In this document: piece after piece, positions 14,896-22,287 of the stretch
Numbering within the stretch: the stretch's first letter is position 1
Layout of the letters: every line of letters begins with the position of its first letter
NCBI RefSeq assembly: GCF_943192995.1
Contig: NZ_CALPCP010000020.1
Coordinates: forward strand, 1 to 64,000
Reading direction: 5' to 3'
From: Flintibacter muris
GTDB taxonomy: Bacteria; Bacillota; Clostridia; Oscillospirales; Oscillospiraceae
Length of the DNA: 64,000 nt
Made by a program: the position numbers and the translations under genes
Notes under the pieces: model-generated
Told to the model about the DNA's origin: nothing
Seen by the model: the letters and a program-made list of their open reading frames with translations, nothing else
Database searches by the model: none

Positions 14896-15957
14896 ATGTA
14901 CAAAACTATCCTGTCACCAGTGAATTATGGCGGGATTATTTTGAAAAACAGGATCATTTTTGCCCCAAGCACTATGGGACTTTCCAGAGATGAATTTTTA
15001 GCAAAACTTCGACAGATTGCCAGGGGCGGCTGTGCCATGATTATCATTGGCGATGTGCCAGCAAGTCCATGGTCGACAGAGCCATCGCTGTATAAGGAAG
15101 AGGATCTGTCTTATTACAGCCAGATGACAGATACAGTCCACCAGGAGAACTGCAGGATCTGTGCACAGCTGTACCTGTCGGATTCAGTGGCGGAGGATGG
15201 AGCAGGAGGTATCCGGCTGGTCTCCAAAGAGGAGACGGGGGACTATGTGTCTCAGCTTTCTGCTACCCAGCTAAGCCGTTATGCGGCTATGTTCGGCGAT
15301 GCTGCCCAGTTGGCCCAAAAAGCTGGCTTTGATATGGTCCAGATATTAGGCGACCGTATGCTGGGAAGCCTATGTTCCACTATTTTTAACCGGAGAAAAG
15401 ATGAGTATGGGGGAGACATGAAAAGCAGGGCGCACTTTGTTCAGGAATGTGTCGGTGCAGTCCGCATCCGTCTGCCTCAACTGCCAGTAGACTATAAGCT
15501 GTGCGTCCGCCAAGAGAATCCCCATTATGGCAACGCAGGGGTTTTGCAGGAGGAGGTGCCCTATTATGTACAGGTCTTGGAGAAGGCCGGGGTGACAAGT
15601 TTTCATGTGACCCTTGCAAACCACTGTGCCTTGGGTGATGTGATTCCCTCAGCCAAGCACCCCTATTTTGGTGAAGAGGGGTGTTTTCTGCGCTATAGTG
15701 ACATAGTCCGAAACTGTACCAGTTTACCAGTCTGCGGTGTAGGGGGATTGACAGATCCGGATTTTGTGGAGAAGCAGCTAACATCTGGAAGAATTGATTG
15801 TGCTGCTATGAGCCGACAGTTGATAGCAGACCCAGAGTGGGTCAACAAGATTCGCCAAGGCAGACCGGAGACCATTCAGCGCTGCCTTCGCTGTAATGGC
15901 AGGTGTATCCAGGGAATGATAGAACGTTCCAGTGTACATTGTATGTATGAGAAATAA
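14896..15957 (+). CDS. Old-yellow-enzyme/2-enoate-reductase-type flavoprotein lacking the C-terminal FAD/NAD domain
   Basis: This 353-residue protein has the FMN-binding TIM barrel of the 2,4-dienoyl-CoA reductase/2-enoate reductase family: LKNRIIFAPSTM at 17-28, FNRRKDEYGG at 164-173 and RQLIADPEWVNKIRQG at 307-322. It ends just after a complete [4Fe-4S] ligand set C330-x2-C333-x3-C337-x11-C349. Full-length relatives continue for about 300 residues with FAD and NAD(P)H domains, absent here. The catalytic HxAHGYL segment of typical family members is replaced by ILGDRML (Leu151-Gly152-Asp153-Arg154), recalling the HGDR motif described for bacterial bilirubin reductase BilR. It probably reduces a C=C bond. 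The substrate is unknown. It is the last gene of the operon. Confidence 0.78.
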   Translation: MYKTILSPVNYGGIILKNRIIFAPSTMGLSRDEFLAKLRQIARGGCAMIIIGDVPASPWSTEPSLYKEEDLSYYSQMTDTVHQENCRICAQLYLSDSVAEDGAGGIRLVSKEETGDYVSQLSATQLSRYAAMFGDAAQLAQKAGFDMVQILGDRMLGSLCSTIFNRRKDEYGGDMKSRAHFVQECVGAVRIRLPQLPVDYKLCVRQENPHYGNAGVLQEEVPYYVQVLEKAGVTSFHVTLANHCALGDVIPSAKHPYFGEEGCFLRYSDIVRNCTSLPVCGVGGLTDPDFVEKQLTSGRIDCAAMSRQLIADPEWVNKIRQGRPETIQRCLRCNGRCIQGMIERSSVHCMYEK

Positions 15958-16142
15958 AGTGTTATGAGGCTTAAGAATTCGTCCATATAAGGAATAACAG
16001 CTGTACATCGGTACGACAAAACAACGTTTGCAGAAATAAAAACCGGGTTTGCTTGCAGGTCTTTGATGATCTCCTTTGTGTTTGTTTCTTAAAATGTCTG
16101 GGGTATTTACCCGAGTGGCGTTTTCGTTCAAAGGGGAATAGT

Positions 16143-17390
16143 TCAGTTTACGGTATGCCGACAATAGGAGCGCACCGCCAGGAACGCGAACAGCGGTATC
16201 TCAATGATACAGGCCCCGATCATAGCATAGGGCGTCCAGACCGCCAGCCCGCCCAGGCTCAAAAACTTGAAGTCAGTGATGGCGTAAAGGATACTGGCCT
16301 GGATACTGGTGCCGCTGGCGGGGAGGATGCTGCACAACCAGGTGGACAGTGCCCCCGGCACCGTCATGGAGAGCACCACCGGCGCGATGCAGAACACCAG
16401 CCCGGAGGCCAGAGACGCCACGGTACTCCTGCATTTGGATGAGAGAAACAGGGTGAAGCTGACAGACGCCAGCACCGAGAGCAGACCGGCCACGGCAAAC
16501 AGGCGCTGGAGCTCCCCGATATTCATGCCGGTCAGGGTCACGATGGAGTAGAGCATCTGGATGGAGGTCTTGGTACACTCCCAGCCGAACAGGCTATTGA
16601 CCACCAGAATATGCACAACGGCGCAGATTACAAAGGCGGCCCCGCTAATGAACAAGGCGGCCAGCAACTTGGCAATCCCCAGCCTGGCCCGGCCATTCCG
16701 GGTACAGCGCAGAATATCATCCGCACCAGATTGATAATCGGCGGAGAACACCGGGGCGGCGATCACCACGCAGAACAGCAGTACCAGAAAGCCCATGATG
16801 TTCTGGTAGTCCAGGATAGTGGAACTCATGCCGGGATAGACCTCAAAGGGCTTTTCCACCTTCTGGTACATCTCAACGGCCTTGTGCTGAACGGCGGGGC
16901 TGTCCGGCTGCTCCATCGCCATCAGGGAGGCAATCCGGGCCTCGCAGACGGAATAGTAGTCGTCGATTTGTGCCGGGTCGATCTCCATGATGGTGGGGGC
17001 CATGCCGGTGTCCGGGTCGGCAAACGCCTCCTTGACGCCGTGGAGCAGCGGGGCGATGGGGAGGATCTCCTTTTCATAGACGCCCTCCGGCAGATCGTAG
17101 GACTCCGTGACGCCGTAGGACGTAAGGCAGGCTTGATAGATCTCCACGGCCTCCCGCACCCGCTCTGGGGTGACCATGCCGCTGGCGTCCGCCTGACGCT
17201 CCTTTTCGTAGGCGATGGAGGCCAGCCCGGTCAGGTTGATCTCGTTTCCAGCCTCGTCTGTATAGTTACTGTAGCAGTAGGTGGTTGGCAGGTAGGCCAG
17301 CAGGACGGAGAGGATCAATGCCAGCGCCAGCAAAATCCAGGTGAGCCTTGACTTCAAGACCCGTTTCAATTCCAACCGAAAGATTCTCAT
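16143..17390 (-). CDS. ABC transporter permease, ABC-2 type
   Basis: This 415-residue membrane protein has one N-terminal helix (about 14-34), a large extracytoplasmic segment to about residue 190, and a cluster of roughly five helices in the C-terminal half (for example IMGFLVLLFCVVIAAPVFSA). That is the ABC-2 exporter layout. Its ATG immediately follows the stop of the ATPase gene. The pair would form an exporter for an antimicrobial, lipid or unknown substrate. No two-component genes accompany it. It lies between the catabolic operon and the conjugative-element remnants and could have been cargo of that element. Confidence 0.82.
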   Translation of the reverse strand: MRIFRLELKRVLKSRLTWILLALALILSVLLAYLPTTYCYSNYTDEAGNEINLTGLASIAYEKERQADASGMVTPERVREAVEIYQACLTSYGVTESYDLPEGVYEKEILPIAPLLHGVKEAFADPDTGMAPTIMEIDPAQIDDYYSVCEARIASLMAMEQPDSPAVQHKAVEMYQKVEKPFEVYPGMSSTILDYQNIMGFLVLLFCVVIAAPVFSADYQSGADDILRCTRNGRARLGIAKLLAALFISGAAFVICAVVHILVVNSLFGWECTKTSIQMLYSIVTLTGMNIGELQRLFAVAGLLSVLASVSFTLFLSSKCRSTVASLASGLVFCIAPVVLSMTVPGALSTWLCSILPASGTSIQASILYAITDFKFLSLGGLAVWTPYAMIGACIIEIPLFAFLAVRSYCRHTVN

Positions 17391-18284
17391 TTACCGATAC
17401 CTCCTGTCATTTTCTCCGCTGCTTTCCGGGAACATCCACAAATACAGATCCTCCAGCCGGGGTGTTGCGGCGCTGGAAACGGCGTTGCGGGGCCGATCCG
17501 ACAGATAGCGGATGGAGACGCTGCCATCGTTCTCGTTTCGCAGATTGGTGATCTGCAGCTTGCTCTCATACTCCGGCACCAGATCTGCCGGGATGGTGCA
17601 GCTCCACACCTTGCCCTCCACCAGCTTGACAAGTTCCTCCGTCGTCCCTGTCGTCAGCAGCTTGCCGCCCTTGATGATGGCGTGGCAGGTGGCGATATAC
17701 TCCACGTCGGGGACGATGTGGGTGGAGATCAGCACGATCCGGTCATGGGCGAACTCCGACAGCAGATTGCGGAAGCGCACCCGCTCGCCGGGATCCAGGC
17801 CCCCGGTGGGTTCGTCCAGGATCAGCACCTCCGGGTCATTCAGCAGGGCCTGGGCGATCCCCACCCGGTGCCTCATGCCGCCGGAGAGCTTGGAAATCTT
17901 CTTGTTATAGACGTCCATCAGGGAGACCCGCTCCAGCAGCTCACGAATCCTCCACCAGCTCTGCCGCTCCGGAAGCCCCTTTAGGGCGGCCACATAGGCC
18001 AGGTAGTCCTTGACGGTGAACTCCGGGTGGAAGCCGAAGTCCTGGGGCAGAAACCCGAAAATGCTCCGGTACTGTTCCCCTAACTCCTGAATGGGAACAC
18101 CGTCATACACCACCCGGCCGGAGGTGGGGGTCATAATCCCGGCAATCATCCGCATGAGGGTGGTCTTGCCCGCGCCGTTAGCCCCCAGCAGGCCCCAGAC
18201 CCCCGGCGTCAGTTCCAGGCTGATGTCATTGACCGCTTTTTTGTCTTTGAATCGCTTGGAAACATGGTCGATCAGCAATTCCAT
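17391..18284 (-). CDS. ABC transporter ATP-binding protein
   Basis: This 297-residue ATPase has Walker A GANGAGKTT near residue 35-43, the signature LSGGMRHRVG near 136-145 and Walker B VLILDEPTGGLD near 155-166, with the switch histidine in STHIVPD. The C-terminal extension of about 80 residues is typical of drug or bacteriocin exporters. It is the first gene of a two-gene operon with the ABC-2 permease downstream. Start is ATG after GGAAGGAG. Confidence 0.93.
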   Translation of the reverse strand: MELLIDHVSKRFKDKKAVNDISLELTPGVWGLLGANGAGKTTLMRMIAGIMTPTSGRVVYDGVPIQELGEQYRSIFGFLPQDFGFHPEFTVKDYLAYVAALKGLPERQSWWRIRELLERVSLMDVYNKKISKLSGGMRHRVGIAQALLNDPEVLILDEPTGGLDPGERVRFRNLLSEFAHDRIVLISTHIVPDVEYIATCHAIIKGGKLLTTGTTEELVKLVEGKVWSCTIPADLVPEYESKLQITNLRNENDGSVSIRYLSDRPRNAVSSAATPRLEDLYLWMFPESSGENDRRYR

Positions 18285-18335
18285 GTGAAAACTCCTTCCG
18301 CTGATAAAAAGTAAGGCGCTCTTGCCTTGGCACTG

Positions 18336-18830
18336 TCATTGTACCAAAGGCAAGAACGCTGTTTTCTCGTTAGCACATACGGGGTTCCACTGTTTTTCTA
18401 CGGACTTTCTCACGATTTTCTCACAGAGCGGTGATAGTCTCGGTATAGCCTGCTCCGGGTCGATCGTTTCCTCAATCCGCTCCCGGCCAACCTGTGCTAA
18501 CCAGACCTTGATAGGTTCTGCCTTGGGGGAGGGCACAGACTGAATTATACGAAAAAGCTGCTGTATTGTTGCAACATCAGTTGCATATCGTTTTCCGTCC
18601 CTGGGAGATTTCAACTTCAGTTGGTGACAATTTGTCACCAACTGACTGCCTTCATCCTTCAGACGCTGCTTCAGCTTATTCCAATACTTGCGGGCAGTAT
18701 TATAATTGCTCTGGTCAACAAGGACTTGGATTACATCAACAATTGAAAAATACCATTCTTCCTGATCCGCGTCCCACGCCGTCCGGATGGGTTGATCCTC
18801 AAACAGCTGGACAAGTTCCTGTTCACTCAA
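18336..18830 (-). CDS. BRO-N domain (phage-antirepressor-like) protein with altered C-terminus
   Basis: The first 120 or so residues are a BRO-N domain: QPIRTAWDADQEEWYFSIVD, YWNKLKQRLK, SQLVTNCHQLK, RYATDVATIQQLFRIIQS and PKAEPIKVWLAQVGRERI. Relatives usually continue with a helical region after DPELAI. Here the sequence changes abruptly after DPEQAI into an unrelated tail ending FLPLVQ, suggesting a frameshift or deletion at the C-terminus. The only start at the 5' end is TTG at 18830, embedded in the tail of a ParB-like fragment, so translation is doubtful. BRO-N proteins occur in phages and conjugative elements, which fits the surrounding debris. Confidence 0.6.
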   Translation of the reverse strand: MSEQELVQLFEDQPIRTAWDADQEEWYFSIVDVIQVLVDQSNYNTARKYWNKLKQRLKDEGSQLVTNCHQLKLKSPRDGKRYATDVATIQQLFRIIQSVPSPKAEPIKVWLAQVGRERIEETIDPEQAIPRLSPLCEKIVRKSVEKQWNPVCANEKTAFLPLVQ

Positions 18831-19110
18831 ACGAACGCCTTTTGAGACTCAGCGTCGTAGTCCGCGATCAGATCGGCACAGGCGAGATTGAGCTGCTTGG
18901 GATTGTCCTCCAGAATATTGGACAATTCCGGTATCAGTTGAGTCAGTTTGACGGCTTTCCGAATTTCGTACTCGGTAACGCCGAAAAATTTTGTGACCAG
19001 TTTACGGGCATTATACCTTTGACGGCCATCAGCGGTTTGTGCCGAGCATTCGCTAAACTTTTGGCGATTCTCGCCAAGAGTTTCAGTGGTGTCAATGTAC
19101 CACTGACCAT
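18827..19110 (-). pseudogene. ParB-like DNA-binding protein fragment
   Basis: The reverse-frame segment ending YDAESQKAFV resembles the central/C-terminal DNA-binding part of ParB-type proteins of mobile elements. It has RYNARKLVTKFFGVTEYEI followed by KAVKLTQLIPELSNIL, the helix pair seen in ParB homologues. The N-terminal nuclease-like domain is missing, and the upstream sequence runs into a coupling-protein fragment in another frame. It is therefore a deletion remnant. Assignment is by pattern only. Confidence 0.5.
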
Positions 19111-19128
19111 GTCGGTTTTTTGTGTCCA

Positions 19129-19347
19129 GCAAATGCCCATGATATAGGCTCCGGTGCAGGCCAGGATGGTCACAAGGCTGTGATCCGTCCACTGGATGCT
19201 GAAGGGGTGTTCCATGGCCGCTGTCAGATTGGCAATGATCTCCGGCAGGCCGCCGCCCAGGGATTGGGCCAGCAGCAGCGCCGCCCAGACCACCAGGGGG
19301 TAGAAAAACAGATACCCCGCGATGCCCGTCTGCGATTGTTTTTTCAG
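19129..19347 (-). pseudogene. Type IV coupling protein (VirD4/TraG) N-terminal fragment
   Basis: After a perfect AGGAGG, reading from a CTG at 19347, the frame encodes LKKQSQTGIAGYLFFYPLVV and continues WAALLLAQSLGGG, LPEIIANLTAAMEHPFS and SLVTILACTGAYIMGI. This is the N-terminal membrane anchor of the coupling proteins of Tn1549-type integrative conjugative elements. Homology stops at about residue 73 and the rest, including the ATPase domain, is gone. Downstream sequence belongs to the ParB-like fragment, so a deletion joined the two. Confidence 0.65.
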
Positions 19348-19429
19348 TAGATCACCTCCTGGGAAATCAGAGGGCCGCTCCCGACAGAACAGCGGGGAGC
19401 GGCCCTATCATCGATCATCTGGCTTTGGT

Positions 19430-19594
19430 TCAATGCTTCACCGTCTTTTCATCGCCGGGATTCAGGCTGATTGTCTGCTCCCGGTCGGCGTTCCTGCTGG
19501 GCAGGTAGTAGGGGGCAGGCACGGACTTCTCCGTGATTTTGTAGGAGCCAGGAGCAACCCGCAGGGAAACGGCGCCATCCGCGCCGGTGGTGAC
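19430..19594 (-). pseudogene. Cna-B/SpaA-like surface-protein fragment fused to repA end
   Basis: The last 55 or so residues of the reverse frame (GADGAVSLRVAPGSYKITEK, then the basic end KTVKH) match the beta-strand style of Cna-B/SpaA repeats of element-encoded cell-surface proteins. They follow directly on the replication-initiator C-terminal domain. That is not a natural domain order, so an internal deletion of the element most likely fused them. Confidence 0.5.
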
Positions 19595-20532
19595 GTCATG
19601 CCGCACGGCGGCGGAATAGTAAGAACCTATCGTCACCGGTGCGTTGTAGAGCGCCGTCAACAGATAGGCCCGGATATCATTGGTTTTTGTGGTAGTCTGT
19701 TTCAGCGCGTCAATCACATACTGGATGTGCTCGCTGTCAAGCTGGAGGAAGCGGTCTCTGACCGCCTCTGTGGGAATGTCGCTGCCGCCGATCCGTATGG
19801 CGGGGGCGGTGCTGCATACCGTGTCCAGCATCAGCTCCAGAAGGTCGTCTATGTCATCGTAGGGGTACTCCTTCCGCAGACGCTCGTAATCAATATTCGC
19901 TTTCAGATCTTTTCTTCGCTCGTATCGATCCATCTCCAAATCTTCTGCGGGGGGCTTTCGGGGGAGATGGATGGATCAGGCTGGATAAGCTCTGTCTGGA
20001 TTCTCTTAGTATAATTAGGGTCGGGTTTTTAGACGGCTGCACGTCGATTTTTTCCACCTCTTGGCGTCGGAATTTCCGACTTCTGCACGTTGGAAAAATC
20101 GACCTGTGAAATGGGCGCGAAAGGCTCCGGGGGAGGCGGGGCCGGTTTGGGCGGCGCTGTCCGTGTAGTGAACCGCTTGACGTATATCTTCGTGGGCTTC
20201 CCCTGGCCCTGCTTGATGCGCTCAATCAGGCCGACGCCCTTCTTCGTGTCCAGCTCGGCCAGCAGCTTCATGGCCTTGTCCCGACCACAGGTCATATCCT
20301 CGCAGATTTCCTCCACGGTGTAGTAGATATAGACGCGCCAAGTGTCGCTGTCATTCCAATCATTCCGGGCGGACAGGCTCATGCGGTCCAGCAGCATCCC
20401 ATACAGCAGCTTGGCGTCCGTGGAGACGTGCTTGAATTTCGGGTTGGTGATCAACTGGCGGGGGATTTTGAAATAGACAAATTCCTCCGATTCATCGCCG
20501 TAGAAATAATCTGACAGTATGATTTCCGGCAT
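19595..20532 (-). pseudogene. repA: Broken replication initiator protein A of a conjugative element
   Basis: The N-terminal part (start ATG 20532 after AGGAGG) is a RepA_N domain: MPEIILSDYFYGDESEEFVY, FKHVSTDAKLLYGMLLDRMS and YTVEEICEDMTCGRDKAMKLL. It ends at a TAA near 20029, but the same frame continues with plausible protein (KPDPNYTKRIQTELIQPDPS). A frameshift follows into the C-terminal DUF6017 domain (LKANIDYERLRKEYPYDDI, STAPAIRIGGSDIPTEAV, AYLLTALYNAPVTIGSYYS). One nonsense codon, one frameshift and a fused foreign tail make it a pseudogene. This RepA type is common in Tn1549-like elements of clostridia. Confidence 0.78.
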
Positions 20533-20560
20533 GGTCAGGGCCTCCTTTTGGGCAAAAGAA

Positions 20561-20586
20561 AAAGCACGATCTTTCAATCGTGCTTT
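20561..20586 (-). other. Hairpin upstream of repA
   Basis: A 10-base perfect stem (20561-20570 with 20577-20586) with a 6-base loop lies about 30 bases upstream of the repA start codon. It may be a remnant of the element's leader or a terminator. Confidence 0.45.
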
Positions 20587-20695
20587 CTCTCGGGTGTTAA
20601 TTTGTGTCACATTGGCTTCATTTTGCGGTGACTGCCTGATGTTTTTGGGTCTTGTGCGTCATTCTTTATCAAACACACCCATTAGGCGCTCTTTT

Positions 20696-22093
20696 TTATG
20701 TTTTCTCCGGCATGGAGGAGGGATCGTCCACCACCCGCTTGCCGGCCAGATCCACATGGCTGTAGTAGATCAAGGTCAAAATGCTGCACACCAGCCATCC
20801 GGCGGGGTAGCCCAGGGCAATGGGCAGAATGGTGTTGGAGATAAAGTTTGCCATAATATAAAGGTATATCTGCCTGAATACCACAAAGGAGGCCAGCATG
20901 ATATAGGTGGGCGGCTGGCTGATGCCTGCCCCGCGGAGGGAACCGGAGTAGACCTGGTTGACACAGATCAGTACATAACAGGGGCACATATGCCTCAGGA
21001 AGAGGGTGCCGTAGGCCACCACCTCAGGCTTGTCATTGAAGAAAGCCACCAGCCAGGGGGCGAAGATAATGGCAAAGGCTGAGATGGCCACCGTTATGCC
21101 TGCAGACAGGAAAAAGGCCGCCCGGGTGCCCTCCTTGGCCCGTTCCACCTGGCTGGTGCCCAGGTTCTGCCCTACAAAGGTGGTGGCCGCCAGGCCCAGG
21201 GACTGAACAGGGAGGATGATAAACTGGTCCAGCTTGCTGTAGGTGGTCCAGCCGGACATGCAGTCCAGACCAAAGAAGTTGATGTAGGACTGAACAAACA
21301 CATTGGAGAAGGAGGTGATAGCCATTTGCAGGGCGGAGGGAACGCCAATCCGGATGATTTGCTGCAGGATGCGGAAGTCCACCCGCAGTTCCCTGAACCG
21401 CAGGCGGATGCAATCCTCACCGCTGCGGGCCAGCACAGTAAGAACCAGCGCCGCCGACACCCCCTGGGACAGAATGGTGGCAAGGGCCACGCCCTCCACC
21501 CCCATGTGAAAGCCGATGACAAAGATCAGATCCAGAGCGATATTCAGCAGGGCGGACACCACCAGGAAGTAAAAGGGCCGTTTGGAATCCCCCACCGCCC
21601 GGAGGATGCCAGAGCCCATATTGTACAGCAGCAGGCCTATGGCCCCGGCAAAGTAGATGGTCAGGTAGGTGGTGGCCTCCGGAACAGCCTCCGGGGCGGT
21701 TTTCATTAACCGGAGCATTACAGGGATGATGAGGATGCCCGCCACTGACAGCACAACCCCCAGCACCAGGGTCATGACAATGGAGGTGTGGACAGTTTTC
21801 CGTACCTGATCCTGCTTTTTGGCCCCGTAATACTGGGAGATGACCACCCCCGCGCCGCTGGCCAGCCCCATGAAGAAGCCAATGAGCATGACAATGATGG
21901 GGGTGACAGTGCCCACAGCGGAGTAGGCCGCATTGTTGACATACCGGCCCACCACCCACAGGTCCACAGTATTGTAGAACTGCTGGAACAGGTTGCCCAG
22001 CAGCAGCGGGACGGCGAAGCGGACCAGATGGCCCACCACATTGCCCTGGGTCATGTCCACAGAGCGGGCAGACCTCTTTGCCAGAGCGGACAA
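20696..22093 (-). CDS. MATE family efflux transporter
   Basis: This 466-residue protein has 12 predicted helices in two homologous halves. N-terminal features include FAVPLLLGNLFQQFYNTVDLW, GLASGAGVVISQYYGAK and NMGSGILRAVGDSKRPF, typical of the MATE/NorM-DinF multidrug and metabolite exporters. A TTG start at 22093 is chosen because AGGAGG lies 8 bases upstream; the upstream extension lacks a ribosome site. It is transcribed away from cinA, with a hairpin-rich repeat between. The substrate cannot be told. Confidence 0.9.
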   Translation of the reverse strand: MSALAKRSARSVDMTQGNVVGHLVRFAVPLLLGNLFQQFYNTVDLWVVGRYVNNAAYSAVGTVTPIIVMLIGFFMGLASGAGVVISQYYGAKKQDQVRKTVHTSIVMTLVLGVVLSVAGILIIPVMLRLMKTAPEAVPEATTYLTIYFAGAIGLLLYNMGSGILRAVGDSKRPFYFLVVSALLNIALDLIFVIGFHMGVEGVALATILSQGVSAALVLTVLARSGEDCIRLRFRELRVDFRILQQIIRIGVPSALQMAITSFSNVFVQSYINFFGLDCMSGWTTYSKLDQFIILPVQSLGLAATTFVGQNLGTSQVERAKEGTRAAFFLSAGITVAISAFAIIFAPWLVAFFNDKPEVVAYGTLFLRHMCPCYVLICVNQVYSGSLRGAGISQPPTYIMLASFVVFRQIYLYIMANFISNTILPIALGYPAGWLVCSILTLIYYSHVDLAGKRVVDDPSSMPEKT

Positions 22094-22139
22094 AATAATC
22101 AACCTCCTAAGTTTTGTTGTAGGGATGGCCCTCTCAAAA

Positions 22140-22272
22140 GCCTCCCTTCGCAAAGGGAGGGGGACCGCCGCCGAAGGCGGTGGTGGAGGGTTTTCCCAAC
22201 AGTTACATACCGCGGTTTTTTGGGAAAACCCTCAGTCAGCTTCGCTGACAGCCCCCTTTGCGAAGGGGGCCT
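22140..22272. repeat. G+C-rich hairpin repeat element
   Basis: Five short inverted repeats follow one another: CCTCCCTTCGC/GGGAGG, CCGCC/GGCGG, GGGTTTTCCC/GGGAAAACCC, GTCAGC/GCTGAC and CCCCCTTTGCG/AGGGGG. Related segments recur at 29669-29691 and 50677-50812, so this is a dispersed intergenic repeat. It probably also acts as a transcription terminator for cinA. Confidence 0.55.
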
Positions 22273-22287
22273 TATTTTGATGCAGGC

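Noticed and set aside
15958-16142. A terminator after the catabolic operon
   Set aside because: No convincing stem with a T-run was found in this 185-base gap between the convergent flavoprotein and ABC permease genes.
22094-22153. Longer N-terminus for the MATE protein at 20696
   Set aside because: No ribosome site upstream; TTG 22093 has AGGAGG at ideal spacing.
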